From the NCBI GenBank assembly GCA_032717465.1, contig CM064653.1, positions 34,097,816 to 34,161,815 on the forward strand: a DNA stretch of 64,000 bases, read 5' to 3'. Position numbers and translations under genes: made by a program. Source of the DNA: Coenobita brevimanus (lineage: Eukaryota > Arthropoda > Malacostraca > Decapoda > Coenobitidae). The notes beneath the pieces were generated by a model. It was not told the origin of the DNA. It saw nothing but the letters and a program-made list of their open reading frames with translations, and made no database searches. This document shows, in pieces, positions 34,661 to 45,704 of the stretch. Every line of letters starts with the position of its first letter. Position 1 is the first letter of the stretch.

Positions 34661-35114
34661 GACGTTTCATTAACTCTCCTCCTCTTACTGACTCCCTTCA
34701 ACCTCTGTCTCTTCGCCGCACTGTTGCATCTTTATCTCTTTTCTATCGCTACTTTAATGGTCACTGCTCCTCTGAACTGTCTGCTTGCATTCCTCCACCT
34801 CTACGATGGGCGCGTAGCACCCGTCTGGCAGCAGACTCTCATCCTTTTTCTGTCCAACTCTCTAATGCAAGAATTAACCGTTACTCCCAGTCTTTTATTT
34901 ATGCAACAGGTCAACTCTGGAACTGTCTCCCTCTGTCTGTATTTCCTGCTGCCTATGATCTCCAGTCTTTCAAACACAGTGTGTCCGGGCATCTCAAAAT
35001 GATCGGATCTTGAATTTGGCTCTATATTGTATTTTGTTTTTCTCTTGGAGGGAACTGTTACTGCGGGCTCATGGCCTTTGGTTCCTTCTTCCTCGCATAA
35101 AAAAAAAAAAAACA
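34661..35114 (+). mobile_element. 5'-truncated LINE 3' end (same family as 19162-22476)
   Basis: The reading INSPPLTDSLQPLSLRRTVA, then ARSTRLAADSHPFSVQLSNA and GQLWNCLPLSVFPAAYDLQS, ends with TGA and is followed by CCTCGCAT and poly(A) (35097-35112). This is the last ~450 bp of the LINE. The frame is intact to the end, and it shows where the longer copy is frameshifted (near 22160). Confidence 0.88.
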
Positions 35115-37183
35115 GTGACGTATAATACTCTACTGCAAGGGGGGGGGGTAGTGCCCCTCCTCAGAAAACAGCAAACTAAAAAGACGAACAAGAAGCATCG
35201 GACAAGGACTGACCAAAAGATGACGACCAAGGACCAAACAAAGGACATGGTACGGATCGCGACGTGGAATGTAAGGGGTGCAAATGATGAGGTGAAAGAG
35301 AGAGAGATTGTCCAGGTGCTTGAGGGTGCAAAAGTGGATGTATGTAGAGTAACTGAAACTAAATGGAGAGGAGAGAGTGTGAGAGAATGGGAGTATGGAT
35401 GGTGTATATGTGCAGGAGTAGGTGAGAATGAGAGGGCAAATGAAGGAGTGTGTATTGTTGTGAGTAAAAGATGGAAGAAGAACATAAGAGAGTATGGATC
35501 AGTTGGCTCGAGGATTGTGTGGGTAAGATTGAGTGTTGGATTACAAATGTGGGCGATTGTGTGCATGTATGCGCCAATGCAAGATCATGCAAACAGAGTG
35601 AGAGAAGAGTTCTGGACAAATGTGGAAGTGTGCATGGAAAAGTTTGGAAGGAATGAGAGAGAGTGTTTGATTGGTGATATGAATGGTAAAGTAGGGAATG
35701 TGAAGGTGGATGCAATAGTTGGTGAGTGGGGTGTGCCTGCTGAGATAGATGAGAATGGCAGTGCGTTAGGGGACATTTGTGCCGGGAGAGGGTTGGTGAT
35801 AGCCAGTACCCTCTTCAGGCACAAAATGATCCACAGGTATACATGACGAGTGATGAGAAGGGTGGGTGGTGAACTGAATGAAAGGAAGGCAGTGACTGAT
35901 TATGTGTGTGTGGATGAAAGGATGCGAAGATGTGTAATGAATGCAAGAACTTATAGAGGTTGGGGGAGTGGACTTTCTGACCACTACTTGGTGGTGGCCA
36001 GAATTAGGATTCAAGTAAGATGGAGAAATAGAAGAAGGGAAGGACGGGAGGAGGGAGTAGTTACAAGGAGAGCGGAAAGGTTACAAGAGGATTAGAAAAA
36101 GGCAGAATATAAAAGAGAGAAGTGGAGGAACGATTGGGTAAATATGAATTGGAGCAGATGGGGGATGTGGAAGGTGTGTGCAAGATATTCACAGAAGAAA
36201 TATGTGCAGCATATGATGTGTGTGGGGTGAAGAGAAGAAGGATGGGGGTGCAAGGAACAACATGGTGGGATGAAGAGGTGAGAGAGGCTGTGGCACGAAA
36301 GAAGAAAGCATACAATTAATGGATGAGGAATAGGGGCGTGGAAGAAGTTGAGAGGCGGAAGAGAGAGTTATATGTAGAAAGAAAGAGAGAGGTGAAAAGA
36401 TTAGTAAGAGAGTAAGAAGAGAGTGTATGAGGAATTTGGAAGGAATTTGAGTGTAAAGTGGAGGGACTGTAAGAAAATGTTCTGGAAAGAGGTGAAGAGA
36501 GTAAGACAGGGTGGCAGTGAAGTTAGTAGGGTAGTGAAGGATAGAAATGGTAGATTACTAGTGGAGAAGGGAGAAAAAGTGAGCAGATGTAGAGAACACT
36601 TTAAGGAATTGTTGAACATAGAGAATGAAAGTAATGCGAGTATAAGTGGCTGGGGAATGGCTGGGAGAAGGAGGGAGGTGAGAAGACAGGAAGAAATCAA
36701 TAGGATAGAAGTTGTGGAGGGAATGAAGAAAGTCAGATTAGGGAAAGCCCCAGGAATTGATGGAGTGTGTGGTGAAATGCTGAAGCATGGGGGAGAGATA
36801 GTAGTAGAATGGATGTGAAAGATGTGCAGATTGGCCTGGGAGGAAGGTAGAGTCCCAGAGGATTGAAAGTCAGATATAATTATTCCCTTGTACAAAGGAA
36901 AGGGGAAAAAGAAGTGTATGGTAATCATAGGGGCATTTGTCTTCTTAGTGTAATAGGAAAAGTGTATGGTAGGATACTTATTGTCAGAGTTAGGAAAATA
37001 ACAGAGGAATTACTTGGAGAAGAACAGGGAGGCTTTAAGAAGGGAAGAGGTTGTGTAGATCAGATATTCATTCTTAGATCTTTAGTGGAAAAGTTTCTAG
37101 AGAAGGGAAAGAAGTTATTTGCGACCTTCATGGATTTGGAGAAAGCATATGACAGGGTGGATAGACAAGGATTGTGGAAAGTA

Positions 37184-38109
37184 CAGGTAAGCCCTTAATT
37201 CACGCGAGGGTTACGTTCCCAGATCCTTCGCTTATGTAGTAAATTCGCGTATATGTTCTGCCCTTTTGTGCATATAATTATGCATGTCTACCAATTATAT
37301 TACATCTGAATAATACTGTTTATGCACTATATACACCTTATAAACTAGCATAAAGTATGAAAAACAAAAAAAAATGTAAGAAATTTAACACTGAAACCTG
37401 ACAAGCACAGGCGTAGGTAGAGACACTTCTGCAGTCTGGTGCACAAGCCCTCACTGCCTCCCATATGCTACATTCTGCCTTCTTTATTGTCCAAACAGTT
37501 GACTCATTCACCCCAAACATACGGTTCCAAGCCAGTTCACAGACATAGGTGGAGACACTTTAGCACAGTCTGGTGCACTGGCCCTCACTGCCTCCTGTAT
37601 GCTAGGTTCTGTGTTCTTTATTGTAGGAACAGTTGACTCACCCCAAACACACGGTTCCAAGACAATTCACCATGAAGTCAATTCACCATCAAATCATGGA
37701 CGATTCCCTGTCATTCTATAAATATACTTATTATTGATTAATTAATACTTTAATAACTAATTTTCAGGGGGATTTTATAACTCATATAAGTAAAAAACTA
37801 GTGTACTTTACTTGCTAAATAAACTGGTATGTAAATAAATGACAGGGAATCGTCCTGATGGAGAATCGTCGCCGACATTCCTCCCTTAAGTTTGTCCAAC
37901 ACAACTTTCTCTGTCAGCAACATCACGTTACATTTCGTTTTGGTGTGTTACCACATGCATCACTAGCACTACGCTTAGGCCACATGTTGGCAGACAAGGC
38001 AAGCAGTCATTGGAAGGCAGAAAAATAAGCCACAAATAACGATTCGCGAGTCACGCATGGTTCGACCGTCGGATTCAAACTGACTGTGTGGTGCATGGTA
38101 GACCGACCT

Positions 38110-38148
<39 letters not shown>

Positions 38149-38313
38149 GTATGCACATGGGCAGCAGGTAGGCATTTTTATATTTTATGTATTTCTCTTG
38201 TATATTAAAATTATTTATTTGAATACCATAATTTAGTTTTAATTATTGTAAGAAAAATTCGTGGATAACCGAAATCGCGTGAAAAAAGTTCGCCTGAATT
38301 AAGGGCTTACCTG
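37184..38313 (-). mobile_element. Tigger-like element inserted in RTE copy C (TA duplication)
   Basis: Ends CAGGTAAGCCCTTAATTC and GAATTAAGGGCTTACCTG are exact inverted repeats over 18 bp. TA flanks both sides (37182-37183, 38314-38315), and copies A, D and E show the uninterrupted site GTGGAAAGTATTAAGAAT. The minus strand at about 37412-37665 holds two tandem ~125-bp units, each a decayed helix-turn-helix (FGVNESTVWTIKKAE, then REAV/WEAV and VSTY). A (CA)n tract lies at 38111-38144. There is no DDE domain. Confidence 0.88.
37338..37665 (-). pseudogene. Tandemly duplicated Tigger HTH fragment
   Basis: The minus strand 37338-37520 reads MFGVNESTVWTIKKAECSIW and then EAVRACAPDCRSVSTYACAC. This is a recognisable central helix-turn-helix of a pogo/jerky-type transposase. 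A second, more decayed unit at about 37545-37665 repeats it (the motif AACCGTATGTTTGGGGTG and its variant). No start or catalytic domain is present. Confidence 0.6.
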
Positions 38314-38459
38314 TATTAAGAATATACGGAGTAGATGGGAAGTTGTTGAATGCTGTGAAGAGTATGCATGATGGTGCTAAGGCTGCAGTGCGTGTGAATG
38401 GTGAACTGAGTGAATTTTTCTCTTTGAAGGTTGGGTTGAAACAGGGATGTGTCATGTCT

Positions 38460-38800
38460 CTGAGGCTTGGAGGGGTGGTACGGGGGTATAGAGGTGGGAG
38501 ACAAACACCACAAGACAAAAGGGACAGGCAGAGAGGGAGTACAGGGGTGTGGAGGGTGAGCAGGGGGGATATATCCCTCCCTAGGGAAATGGGGATGGCA
38601 TGCCAGGGGGGGGAACCACGGCAACATGATGGAGGATATCAGGGGAGAGGGAGGAAGCAGGAGGTGGTCAGAGGTGAGGGAGGGGGCGAAGGATGAAGGT
38701 GGAAAGAGGACAGTAGGGGAATCATCCCCCCTCCTCCCCCATCATGGGTATAGGCCCGGATCCTCTGTCCTCCCTCCTCAGGACTTAGTTTTCATTGGTT
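38460..38800 (+). repeat. G-rich low-complexity block
   Basis: GGGG-rich irregular repeats with AGGGG and GGAGG motifs directly after the break in RTE copy C. There is no coding signal. Confidence 0.6.
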
Positions 38801-38954
38801 TGCATTGATGTACATCACAATCGGGCCGAAGCCCAGTTTCCGCATTTTTTCCCAAACGCCCTTATATCATTCACGTTCGGTATCTTGCATAATCCTGAAA
38901 AAGGATCAGTCGATCCTGTCAGCACTTTAGGGGTAAAGGATATGAAATATTTTT

Positions 38955-39176
38955 ATCATCATCATCATCATCTGATCCTTTGTTGCCCCACGAGGAGCGT
39001 AGGAACCTGGGGCTGGACAAGTTGGTCCTGACATTTAAGATGAGAATGACCAGCCTCACTCATCCATGAGTGTCATTATGTGAGCAATAAACCCCAACCA
39101 CTCCCTGGATATAAACCTGGATAGGCTCAACCTGATTGGAGCGCCTTCATTACCCACTAAACCACCAGGTGCCATC
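38955..39176 (-). mobile_element. tRNA-derived SINE with (ATG)n tail
   Basis: Minus strand: GGCACCTGGTGGTTTAGTGG, then GTAATGAAGGCGCTC resembles a tRNA 5' half with A box, and GGTTGAGCCTATCC resembles a B box. A ~140-bp unique body follows, and the copy ends in a (GATGAT)n tail (ATC repeats at 38955-38972 on +). A matching 3' end is at 45481-45535. The parent tRNA is not identified. Confidence 0.68.
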
Positions 39177-39300
39177 TATCTATCTGTCTATTGCCAGACG
39201 CCATAATCCTGTACGGGGTGGCCATTTGACTCAGTTATGTGTTTTACAGGGAGAGGCACTAACCCTCCACCAACTCACTTGACACGTAGGAAGCACGTAT
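39177..39300 (-). repeat. RTE-tail/SINE-body fragment (no 5S head)
   Basis: The minus strand carries CTACGTGTCAAGTGAGTTGG, then GGGTTAGTGCCTCTCCCTGT and GGCGTCTGGCAATAGACAGA. This matches the body and tail of the 5S-headed repeats at 16637 and 17121, with a GATA tail instead of GAAT. The 5S part is missing, so the copy is 5'-truncated. Confidence 0.78.
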
Positions 39301-39303
39301 GAT

Positions 39304-39600
39304 TTGGTTATATGGTTACCACCCAGCGTTGTAAATGGTTTCTTGGCTTACAGGAAACCATTTGGCTTGTCACTCAATGTAAAACCATCTGTAACAGAAA
39401 GAAAAGCAATAAGTAGTGACAGGAAAGATGGGAGAAATAGGAAGATTAATTTGGTAATGTGGTTACCACCCAGCAGAGTAAATGGTTTCCTGGTGTACAG
39501 GACACCACTTGGCTTGTCACTCAGTATAGAGTCACCTGTAGGCAGAAGGAAGAGGAAAGAATGAAGCAAAAAAAGACAGAAGAGGGAGTGAAGAATCACC
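39304..39600 (+). repeat. 147-bp tandem duplication
   Basis: TTGGTTATATGGTTACCACC at 39304 recurs as TTGGTAATGTGGTTACCACC at 39451. The following AAATGGTTTCxTGG and CTTGGCTTGTCACTCA match in both units. Confidence 0.85.
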
Positions 39601-40036
39601 CGTATGCATAAGGAAGAGGAAAGAATGGAGGAAAGAAAGACAGAAGAGGATGGAAAAAAAGAAGGTAGGAAGAGAGGAAAGGGCAGTCACTTGAGAGCAG
39701 CGCTACATTGAGTGAGGCTTTGTGCTAGTTCTTATTACTTACTTACTTACATTGAATGAGTGGATGGTGAGCGCCCCCTCGTACTACTAAAATATTTTTA
39801 AGTACAGTAGTGAGAAAAAAGGAGGGAATAAGAAACCTCCTACCTATGACATACAGCAACTGAGAAAAATTCTAGTTTGATTTCACGTACTGTATATCTG
39901 ACCATTCACTGCATGTTTTGACCTCTTAGTGCTGTAATGCATTGAATAAATTGCTTGTTATGTGAAAAGTGTTTCAAAGTTGATCAGCAGTTTGTTTTAA
40001 TGTGTTAAGGAATTACCTTTTTTTTTATATCCACAG

Positions 40037-40204
40037 TGTGAACCGCATCTGTACTTTGGCTGATTTTCAGCACTGCCCGAACCTTCAAGAGCTATACATC
40101 CGCAAGAACAACATTTCTGACATCAATGAGGTCCTTTACCTGCGCCAGCTGCCCAAACTGAAAAGTTTGTGGCTTGCTGATAATCCTTGTGCTGATTTTG
40201 AACA
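40037..40204 (+). CDS. CFAP410: CFAP410 (C21orf2) ortholog, internal exon b
   Basis: A 168-bp exon between acceptor TTTTTATATCCACAG and donor CA|GTAAGT. It encodes VNRICTLADFQHCPNLQELY, IRKNNISDINEVLYLRQLPK, LKSLWLADNPCADFE. It contains two LRR-type units with LxxLxLxxNxI spacing and the highly conserved LWLADNPC cap, corresponding to LWLAENPC of vertebrate CFAP410. The first base completes Ser from the previous exon, and the final CA joins G of the next exon to give Gln. The clean frame amid decayed TEs, the exact phases and the conserved family motifs make this a real host exon. A generic LRR protein is less likely, because all three exons align in order to one family. Confidence 0.93.
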
Positions 40205-42055
40205 GTAAGTTTCTGAATAAATGTAAGCTATTTATATATATACTGAGTTTGGTAGGTAACCATCATTTTCAGTCATAATACAGTACTCAAATATTTTTAT
40301 ACAGGTACTTTGGTTTTGAAATATACTGTAGGAGATAATTGAATATGATTTACATGTAATTAGACAGAGGTGACCATGACGAACATCCAGGTTGCTCTGC
40401 CCTTGTACTTCTCATTTGCGTGCTAAGCCAACTTTCCTCATGCTTCAACTTTTTCACCTATAAAGTTAACCATTCTCCCATGTAGCTTGAGGTCTTCCCG
40501 TTGCAACATGATCAGTTACCTCACTTGTAGTTACCATTGTTATAATCATTGGTAGTCTGTATTCTTGCATTTTTTAAGATGTCCATTCCATTTCAGTGCA
40601 TTTCGTTTTATTTGTTCTACCTGCTTTTGCTCTTTCTTCAGTATGTTTATTATATGTTTACTGTTGCTTGTTTTATCAGAGATTCTATATCCTAGTTTCT
40701 AGTCAAAATTGAACCTCATGGGACATCTTATCTGTTTTACTCATACTATGACTGTTGCCAGATGATTTTACTGTAGTTGCCACTGCAAAACCTTTAACCC
40801 CTTAACCGCGGGCTTGTTTTGCTTTTTCTAGCGGCTCTCCCTGGCATATTCGCCCTCCGACAGACTTTTTAAAAATATTTGCCAAAATCAGTTATTAGTC
40901 CTAGAATATTAAAATCACATATGCTTATGGCACATACCTTCAGCTTTCTCCTGGGGTGTTTGTTGAGCCTTCGTCGAGTACCGTAGGACTTGTGGAGACC
41001 TCTGAAGTTGGGTAACGAAGTCTCCACTTTACACTTCCCGACAACCCGTAATATGATTACCACAGCCTGATATTTTCACTAGAAACACTATTCTATGATT
41101 CTGAAATAGTTTGGAATCCATACTCCAAAAAAAAATACACTGTGAAAGAAATGAAAATTACGAGGGCGTATGCCCTTCCCACTTGACATCGTTCACTGCT
41201 GGTGTTCTGTCATTTATTATTCATAAAAACACTCACAGTTTATATTTCTATTACTATATAACACTTATATATATCTACAGTATTTACAGGTTTCCTTCAG
41301 TAATAGTAGTTTATTGTCACTGTAGGGATTCAATTTCTCTCAGTAAAATACGTAGCATTCACTTTCTTTTCCTGTATACAGCAAGCTCGCCCCCAACGCA
41401 TGGGTTTCATTCCTAATGTGGCGCGTTCGGCGCGAAACCGCGTAAGTTTTAACTACTCCTTATTTTGCTCCCTAGATCTCCCAAAAGTGGTCCCCCGCTG
41501 CCATCTGCCACTGGTAATCAATATGAAGCACCCCACGTGGTCAGAAGGCCCATCCAATGTCACAACCCACAAACACAGCACTGCACAGCAAAACTCCGAC
41601 ACACAAACACCCAAACACAAGTCAATATTCCGATGCCGAAACCAGTCGGCGTCGGAATGTTATCCCGTGCCCATGCACCTGCACGTCGAAGCCTTGCTGT
41701 GCAGCACTGTACTTGCAAGCCACAACACCAAATGAACCCTCCAACCACCCAAAGTGCCTCATATTGATCACCAATGGCAGACAACAGCAAAACACTACGC
41801 CTAGGGAGTCTAGGGAGCAAAATGGTTTCTGGACCATTCGCTGTCAAGCCAGTTCGCCGTCACAACAATAACAAGACAATATAGACTTTGAATGTAATCA
41901 CTGAACCATTGTGGTTCAGTTTTGTCCAACTTGATCTAGTTTGGGTTACTGTGAACTAGTATGGTACTTTATCTGCATAACAGTGATCTTGGAAACTAAA
42001 CCAGATGTTTTTCAGTGGTAAATATGAACTTCAACACAAATAAAAAATATCAGTA

Positions 42056-45000
42056 AACTTATCTATCTATCTATCTATTGCCAGATGCCTCAATCCCGTT
42101 TGGGGTGGCCACAAACAAATCGCCTCCAAGTCGCCCTGTCCCCCGCCATTTCACTGCCCTACTCCCAACTTACACCCCCCTCTCTCATATACCTCTCCAC
42201 CCCATCCCTCCATCTCATCCTCGGCCTCCCCCTCCCCCTTCCCCCCTCCACCTCACTCACATACACTCTCTTCGTCAGTCTTTCGCCCTCCATCCTCTCC
42301 ACGTGGCCAAACCACCTCAGTGTGTTCCTCTTAACGCTTCCTATCACATCCACATCCACACCACAACGCTCCTTTATATCCTCATTTGTCAGCCTGTCTC
42401 TCCATGTAACTTCACAGGCTCCTCTTAAATAACTCATTTCCACTGCTCTCACTCTTGACTTGTGTCCTTCCAACAACGTCCAAGCTTCACTTCCATACGT
42501 TAGAGTTGGTATCACAATACTGTCATGTAGTAACTTTTTCACTTCCATGCTCACTTCCCTGTTTCTTATCAATTCTTTCAAAGAACCAGCAACCTTTCTT
42601 CCCTGTTGTACCCTTTCAAGCACTTCACCCTCCAAACTTCTATCCTTATTCATCACACTACCCAAGTACTCAAACGTACTCACATTTTCCAATTCCTCAC
42701 CATCCAACCTCGCTGTACATTCACTGACTTCACCTCTCTCAAAGACCATCACTTTACTCTTCCCTACATTCACCTTTAGATTCCATTTCTTACACACTCT
42801 CCCAAACTCATCCACCAAGCCTTGCAGCTCCCCTTTGTCTTCACTCAACAATTCAGTATCATCTGCAAACAACAGTACAGGGAGTTTCCAAATACTATCC
42901 TCTCTCACCAGGGCCACTCCAACATCCACTACCCTACCTTGTACCTCTTTTATTACCCCATCCATGTACAGATTGAACAACCATGGAGACATGACACATC
43001 TCTGTTTCTACCCAACTTTCAAAGAGAAAAATTCACTTAGTTCACCATCCACACGCACTGCAGCCTTTGCACCATTGTACATACTCTTCACAGCATTCAG
43101 CAACTTCCCATCTACTCCATATATTCTTAACACTTTCCACAATCCTTGTCTATCCACCCTGTCATATGCTTTCTCCAAATCCATGAAAGCCGCATACAAC
43201 TTCTTTCCCTTCTCTAGAAACTTTTCCACTAAAGATCTAAGAATGAATATCTGATCTACACAACCTCTTCCCTTCCTAAAACATTCCTGTTCTTCTCCAA
43301 CTAATTTCTCTGTTCTTTCTCTAACTCTGTCAATAAGTATCCTACCATACACTTTTCCTGTTATACTAAGAAGACAAATGCCCCTATGATTACCGCTCAC
43401 TTCTTTTTCCCCTTTTCCTTTGTACAAGGGAATAATTATACCTGACTTCCAATCCTCCGGGACTCTACCTTCCTCCCAGGCCAATCTGCACATCTTCCAC
43501 ATCCATTCTACTACTCTCTCTCCCCCATGGTTTAACATTTCACCACACACTTCATCAATTTCTGAGGCTTTCCCCGATTTAACTTTCTTCATTGCTTCCA
43601 TAACTTCTGTCCTACTGATTTCTTCATGTCTTCTCACTTCCCTCCTTCTCCCAGCCATTCCCCAGCCACTTATACTTGCATTACTTCCATCGTCTATGTT
43701 CAACAATTCCTTAAAGTGTTCTCTCCATCTGCTCACTTTTTCTCCCTTCTCCACTAGTAATCTACCATTTTTATCTTTCACTCCCCTGCTAACTTCACTT
43801 CCACCCTGTCTTACTCTTTTCACCTCTTTCCAGAACATTTTCTTATAGTCCCTCCACTTTACACTCAAATTCCTTCCAAATTCCTCATACACTCTCTTCT
43901 TACTCTCTCTTACTAATCTTTTCACCTCTCTCTTTCTACATATAACTCTCTCTTCTGCCTCTCAACTTCTTTCACGCCCCTATTTCTCATCCATTCATTG
44001 TATTTTTTCTTCTTTTGTGCCACAGCCTGTCTCACCTCTTCAGTCCACCATGCTGTTCCTTGCACCCCCCTCCATCTTCTCTTCCTTCCACACACCACAT
44101 CACATGCTGCACATATTTCTTCTGTAAATATCCTACACACACCTTCCACATCTCCCATCTGCTCCAATTCATATTTGCCCAATCGTTCCTCCACTTCTCT
44201 CTTATACTCTGCCTTTTTCTTATCCTCTTGTAACCTTTCCACTCTCCTTGCAACTACTCCTTCCTCTCGTCTTTCCCTTCTTCTATTCCTCCATCTTACT
44301 TGAATCCTAATTCTGGCCACCACCAAGTAGTGGTCAGAAAGTCCACTCCCCCAACCTCTATAAGCTCTTGCATCCATTACACATCTTTGCATCCTTTCAT
44401 CCACACACACATAATCAGTCATTGCCTTCCTTTCATTCAGTTCACCACCCACCCTTCTCATCACTCGCCATGTATACCTGTGGATCATTTTATGCCTGAA
44501 GAGGGTATTGGCTATCACCAACCCCCTCCCAGCACAAATGTCCACAAACACACTCCCATTCTCATCTGTCTCAGCAGGCACACCCCACTTACCAACTATT
44601 CCATCCACCTTCACATTCCCAACTTTACCATTCATATCACCGATCAAAAACACTCTCTCATTCCTTCCAAACTTTTCCATGCACACTTCTACATTTGTCC
44701 AGAACTCTTCTCTCACTCTTCTAGCACGATCTTGCGTTGGCGCATACACACACACAATCGCCCACATTTGTATTCCAACTTTCAACTTTACCCACACAAT
44801 CTTTGACCCAACTGATCCGTACTGTCTTATGCTCTTCTTCCATCTTTTACTCACAACTATACATACTCCTTCCTTTGCCCTCTCATTCTCACCTACTCCT
44901 GCACATATACCCCATCCATACTCCCATTCTCTCACACTTTCTCCTCTCCATTTTGTTTCAGTTATTCCACATACATCCACTTTCGCACCCTCAGGCACCT

Positions 45001-45290
45001 GGACAATCTCTCTCTCTTTCACCTCATCATTCGCTCCTCTTACATTCCATGTACCCATTACCAAGTCCTTTGTCCGGTCCTTGGTCGTCATCGTTTGGTC
45101 AGTCCTTGTCCGAGGCTTCTTGTTTGTTTTTTTAGTTAGTTGTTTTCCGGGGAGGGGCACTAACCCTCCGCCAACCCTTTTAGTCGCCTTTTACGACAAG
45201 CAGGGATACTGGGGGAGTATTCTTGAAAACCCCCCCTACCCCCAGGGGGTTGAAAAACCTCCCTACCCCCATGGGGTAAACTTATGCTTT
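42056..45290 (-). mobile_element. RTE-like LINE, copy D, full length and best preserved
   Basis: Minus-strand copy from the 5' motif (two units of a CCTGGGGGTAGGG / CATGGGGGTAGGG repeat with GTTTTTCAA at about 45225-45290), through the leader GGGTTAGTGCCCCTCCCCGG, to the 3' end GGCATCTGGCAATAGATAGA and (GATA)n at 42059-42076. It is about 3.2 kb long. Confidence 0.9.
42086..45160 (-). pseudogene. RTE endonuclease-reverse transcriptase, copy D (three lesions)
   Basis: Start MPLPGKQLTKKTNKKPRTRT at 45160 opens the first frame; the functional start may be internal. Endonuclease motifs: [70 protein letters not shown] motifs: FRKGRGCVDQIFILRSLVEK, AFMDLEKAYDRVDRQGLWKV, VMSPWLFNLYMDGVIKEVQG, LLFADDTELLSEDKGEL, and C-terminal LRWFGHVERMEGERLTKRVY. 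Only three lesions separate it from an open reading: a 4-bp deletion near 43930, TTG to TAG at about 43007, and CAG to TAG near 42157. Confidence 0.9.
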
Positions 45291-45480
45291 CCAAATTCAT
45301 TTGGAAAACTGCTACAGTTTTTATAAAAATCTGGAATTTTGATTTTGGGGATTGTACTATAACAAGAGAATGTAAATAAGTATGGTAGTGAAAAGGTTAT
45401 TGTATATATATGTGAGTTAGCTTGTAGGTTAGAGCAGGTATGGCAGGACAAGATGAAGGTGGATTGATATTGTGAACGTC

Positions 45481-45535
45481 ATTCATATTCATTCATCATC
45501 CAATCCTTCGTTGCCTCATGAGGAGAAAGAATGCA
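45481..45535 (-). repeat. SINE 3'-end fragment
   Basis: CATCATCCAATCCTTCGTTG with CCTCATGAGGAG matches the 3' part of the SINE at 38955-39176. It is preceded by an ATTC/ATC tail. Confidence 0.6.
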
Positions 45536-45661
45536 GTAAAGTGAGGTACAGTCACATACTCGTTATGCAACGAGGTTACCCCAAGTGGAAAGCCGTCACA
45601 TACAAAGATAGATATAATATGGGTTCAGTGGAGATAGGGAGGAGGCCTATGACCATGTAAC

Positions 45662-45665
<4 letters not shown>

Positions 45666-45698
<33 letters not shown>
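45666..45698. repeat. Poly(A) tract, ~33 bp
   Basis: Uninterrupted A run. It may be the tail of an otherwise unrecognised retroposon ending at ACCATGTAACCTT. Confidence 0.9.
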
Positions 45699-45703
<5 letters not shown>

Positions 45704-45704
45704 T

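Larger units (their letters stand above)
35115..38459 (+). mobile_element. RTE copy C, interrupted by a Tigger-like element, 3' truncated
   Basis: It begins just after the LINE poly(A), with TAGTGCCCCTCCTCAGAAAA as the leader. It runs through endonuclease and RT to GTGGAAAGTA (37183), and after a 1,130-bp insertion continues TTAAGAATATACGGAGTAGA to about 38459 (KQGCVMS), where it breaks off before the FADD motif. Confidence 0.87.
35130..38459 (+). pseudogene. RTE endonuclease-reverse transcriptase, copy C
   Basis: The frame 35010-35846 carries ATWNVRGANDEVKEREIVQV, ETKWRGESVREWEYGW and IGDMNGKVGNVKVDAIVGEW. Stops or frame changes occur near 35847, 36095, 36315 and 36412. The RT part (36423-37198) has GKAPGIDGVCGEMLKHGGEI and FMDLEKAYDRVDRQGLWKV. 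Two Trp codons near 36818 and 36865 are TGA. After the inserted element the RT resumes with GVDGKLLNAVKSMHDGAKAA-like sequence and stops before the catalytic FADD. Confidence 0.83.
31700..40036 (+). other. CFAP410 intron (8.3 kb), TE-filled
   Basis: GT-AG intron. It holds unannotated AT-rich DNA with a (CA)n tract to about 33.7 kb, polypyrimidine repeats (33.7-34.15 kb), a MITE, a LINE 3' fragment, RTE copy C with its Tigger-like insertion, GC-rich simple repeats at 38.46-38.8 kb, a tRNA-derived SINE, an RTE-like tail fragment and a 147-bp tandem duplication. None of the insertions reaches the exon borders. Confidence 0.8.

Noticed and set aside
39304..39600. Two-exon protein from the 147-bp duplicated unit
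   Set aside because: Open frame of 86 codons has no domain or splice support; the duplication alone explains the repeated peptide.
40797..40860. piggyBac-like element starting TTAACCCCTTAACCGCGG
   Set aside because: No matching inverted end with TTAA was found downstream.
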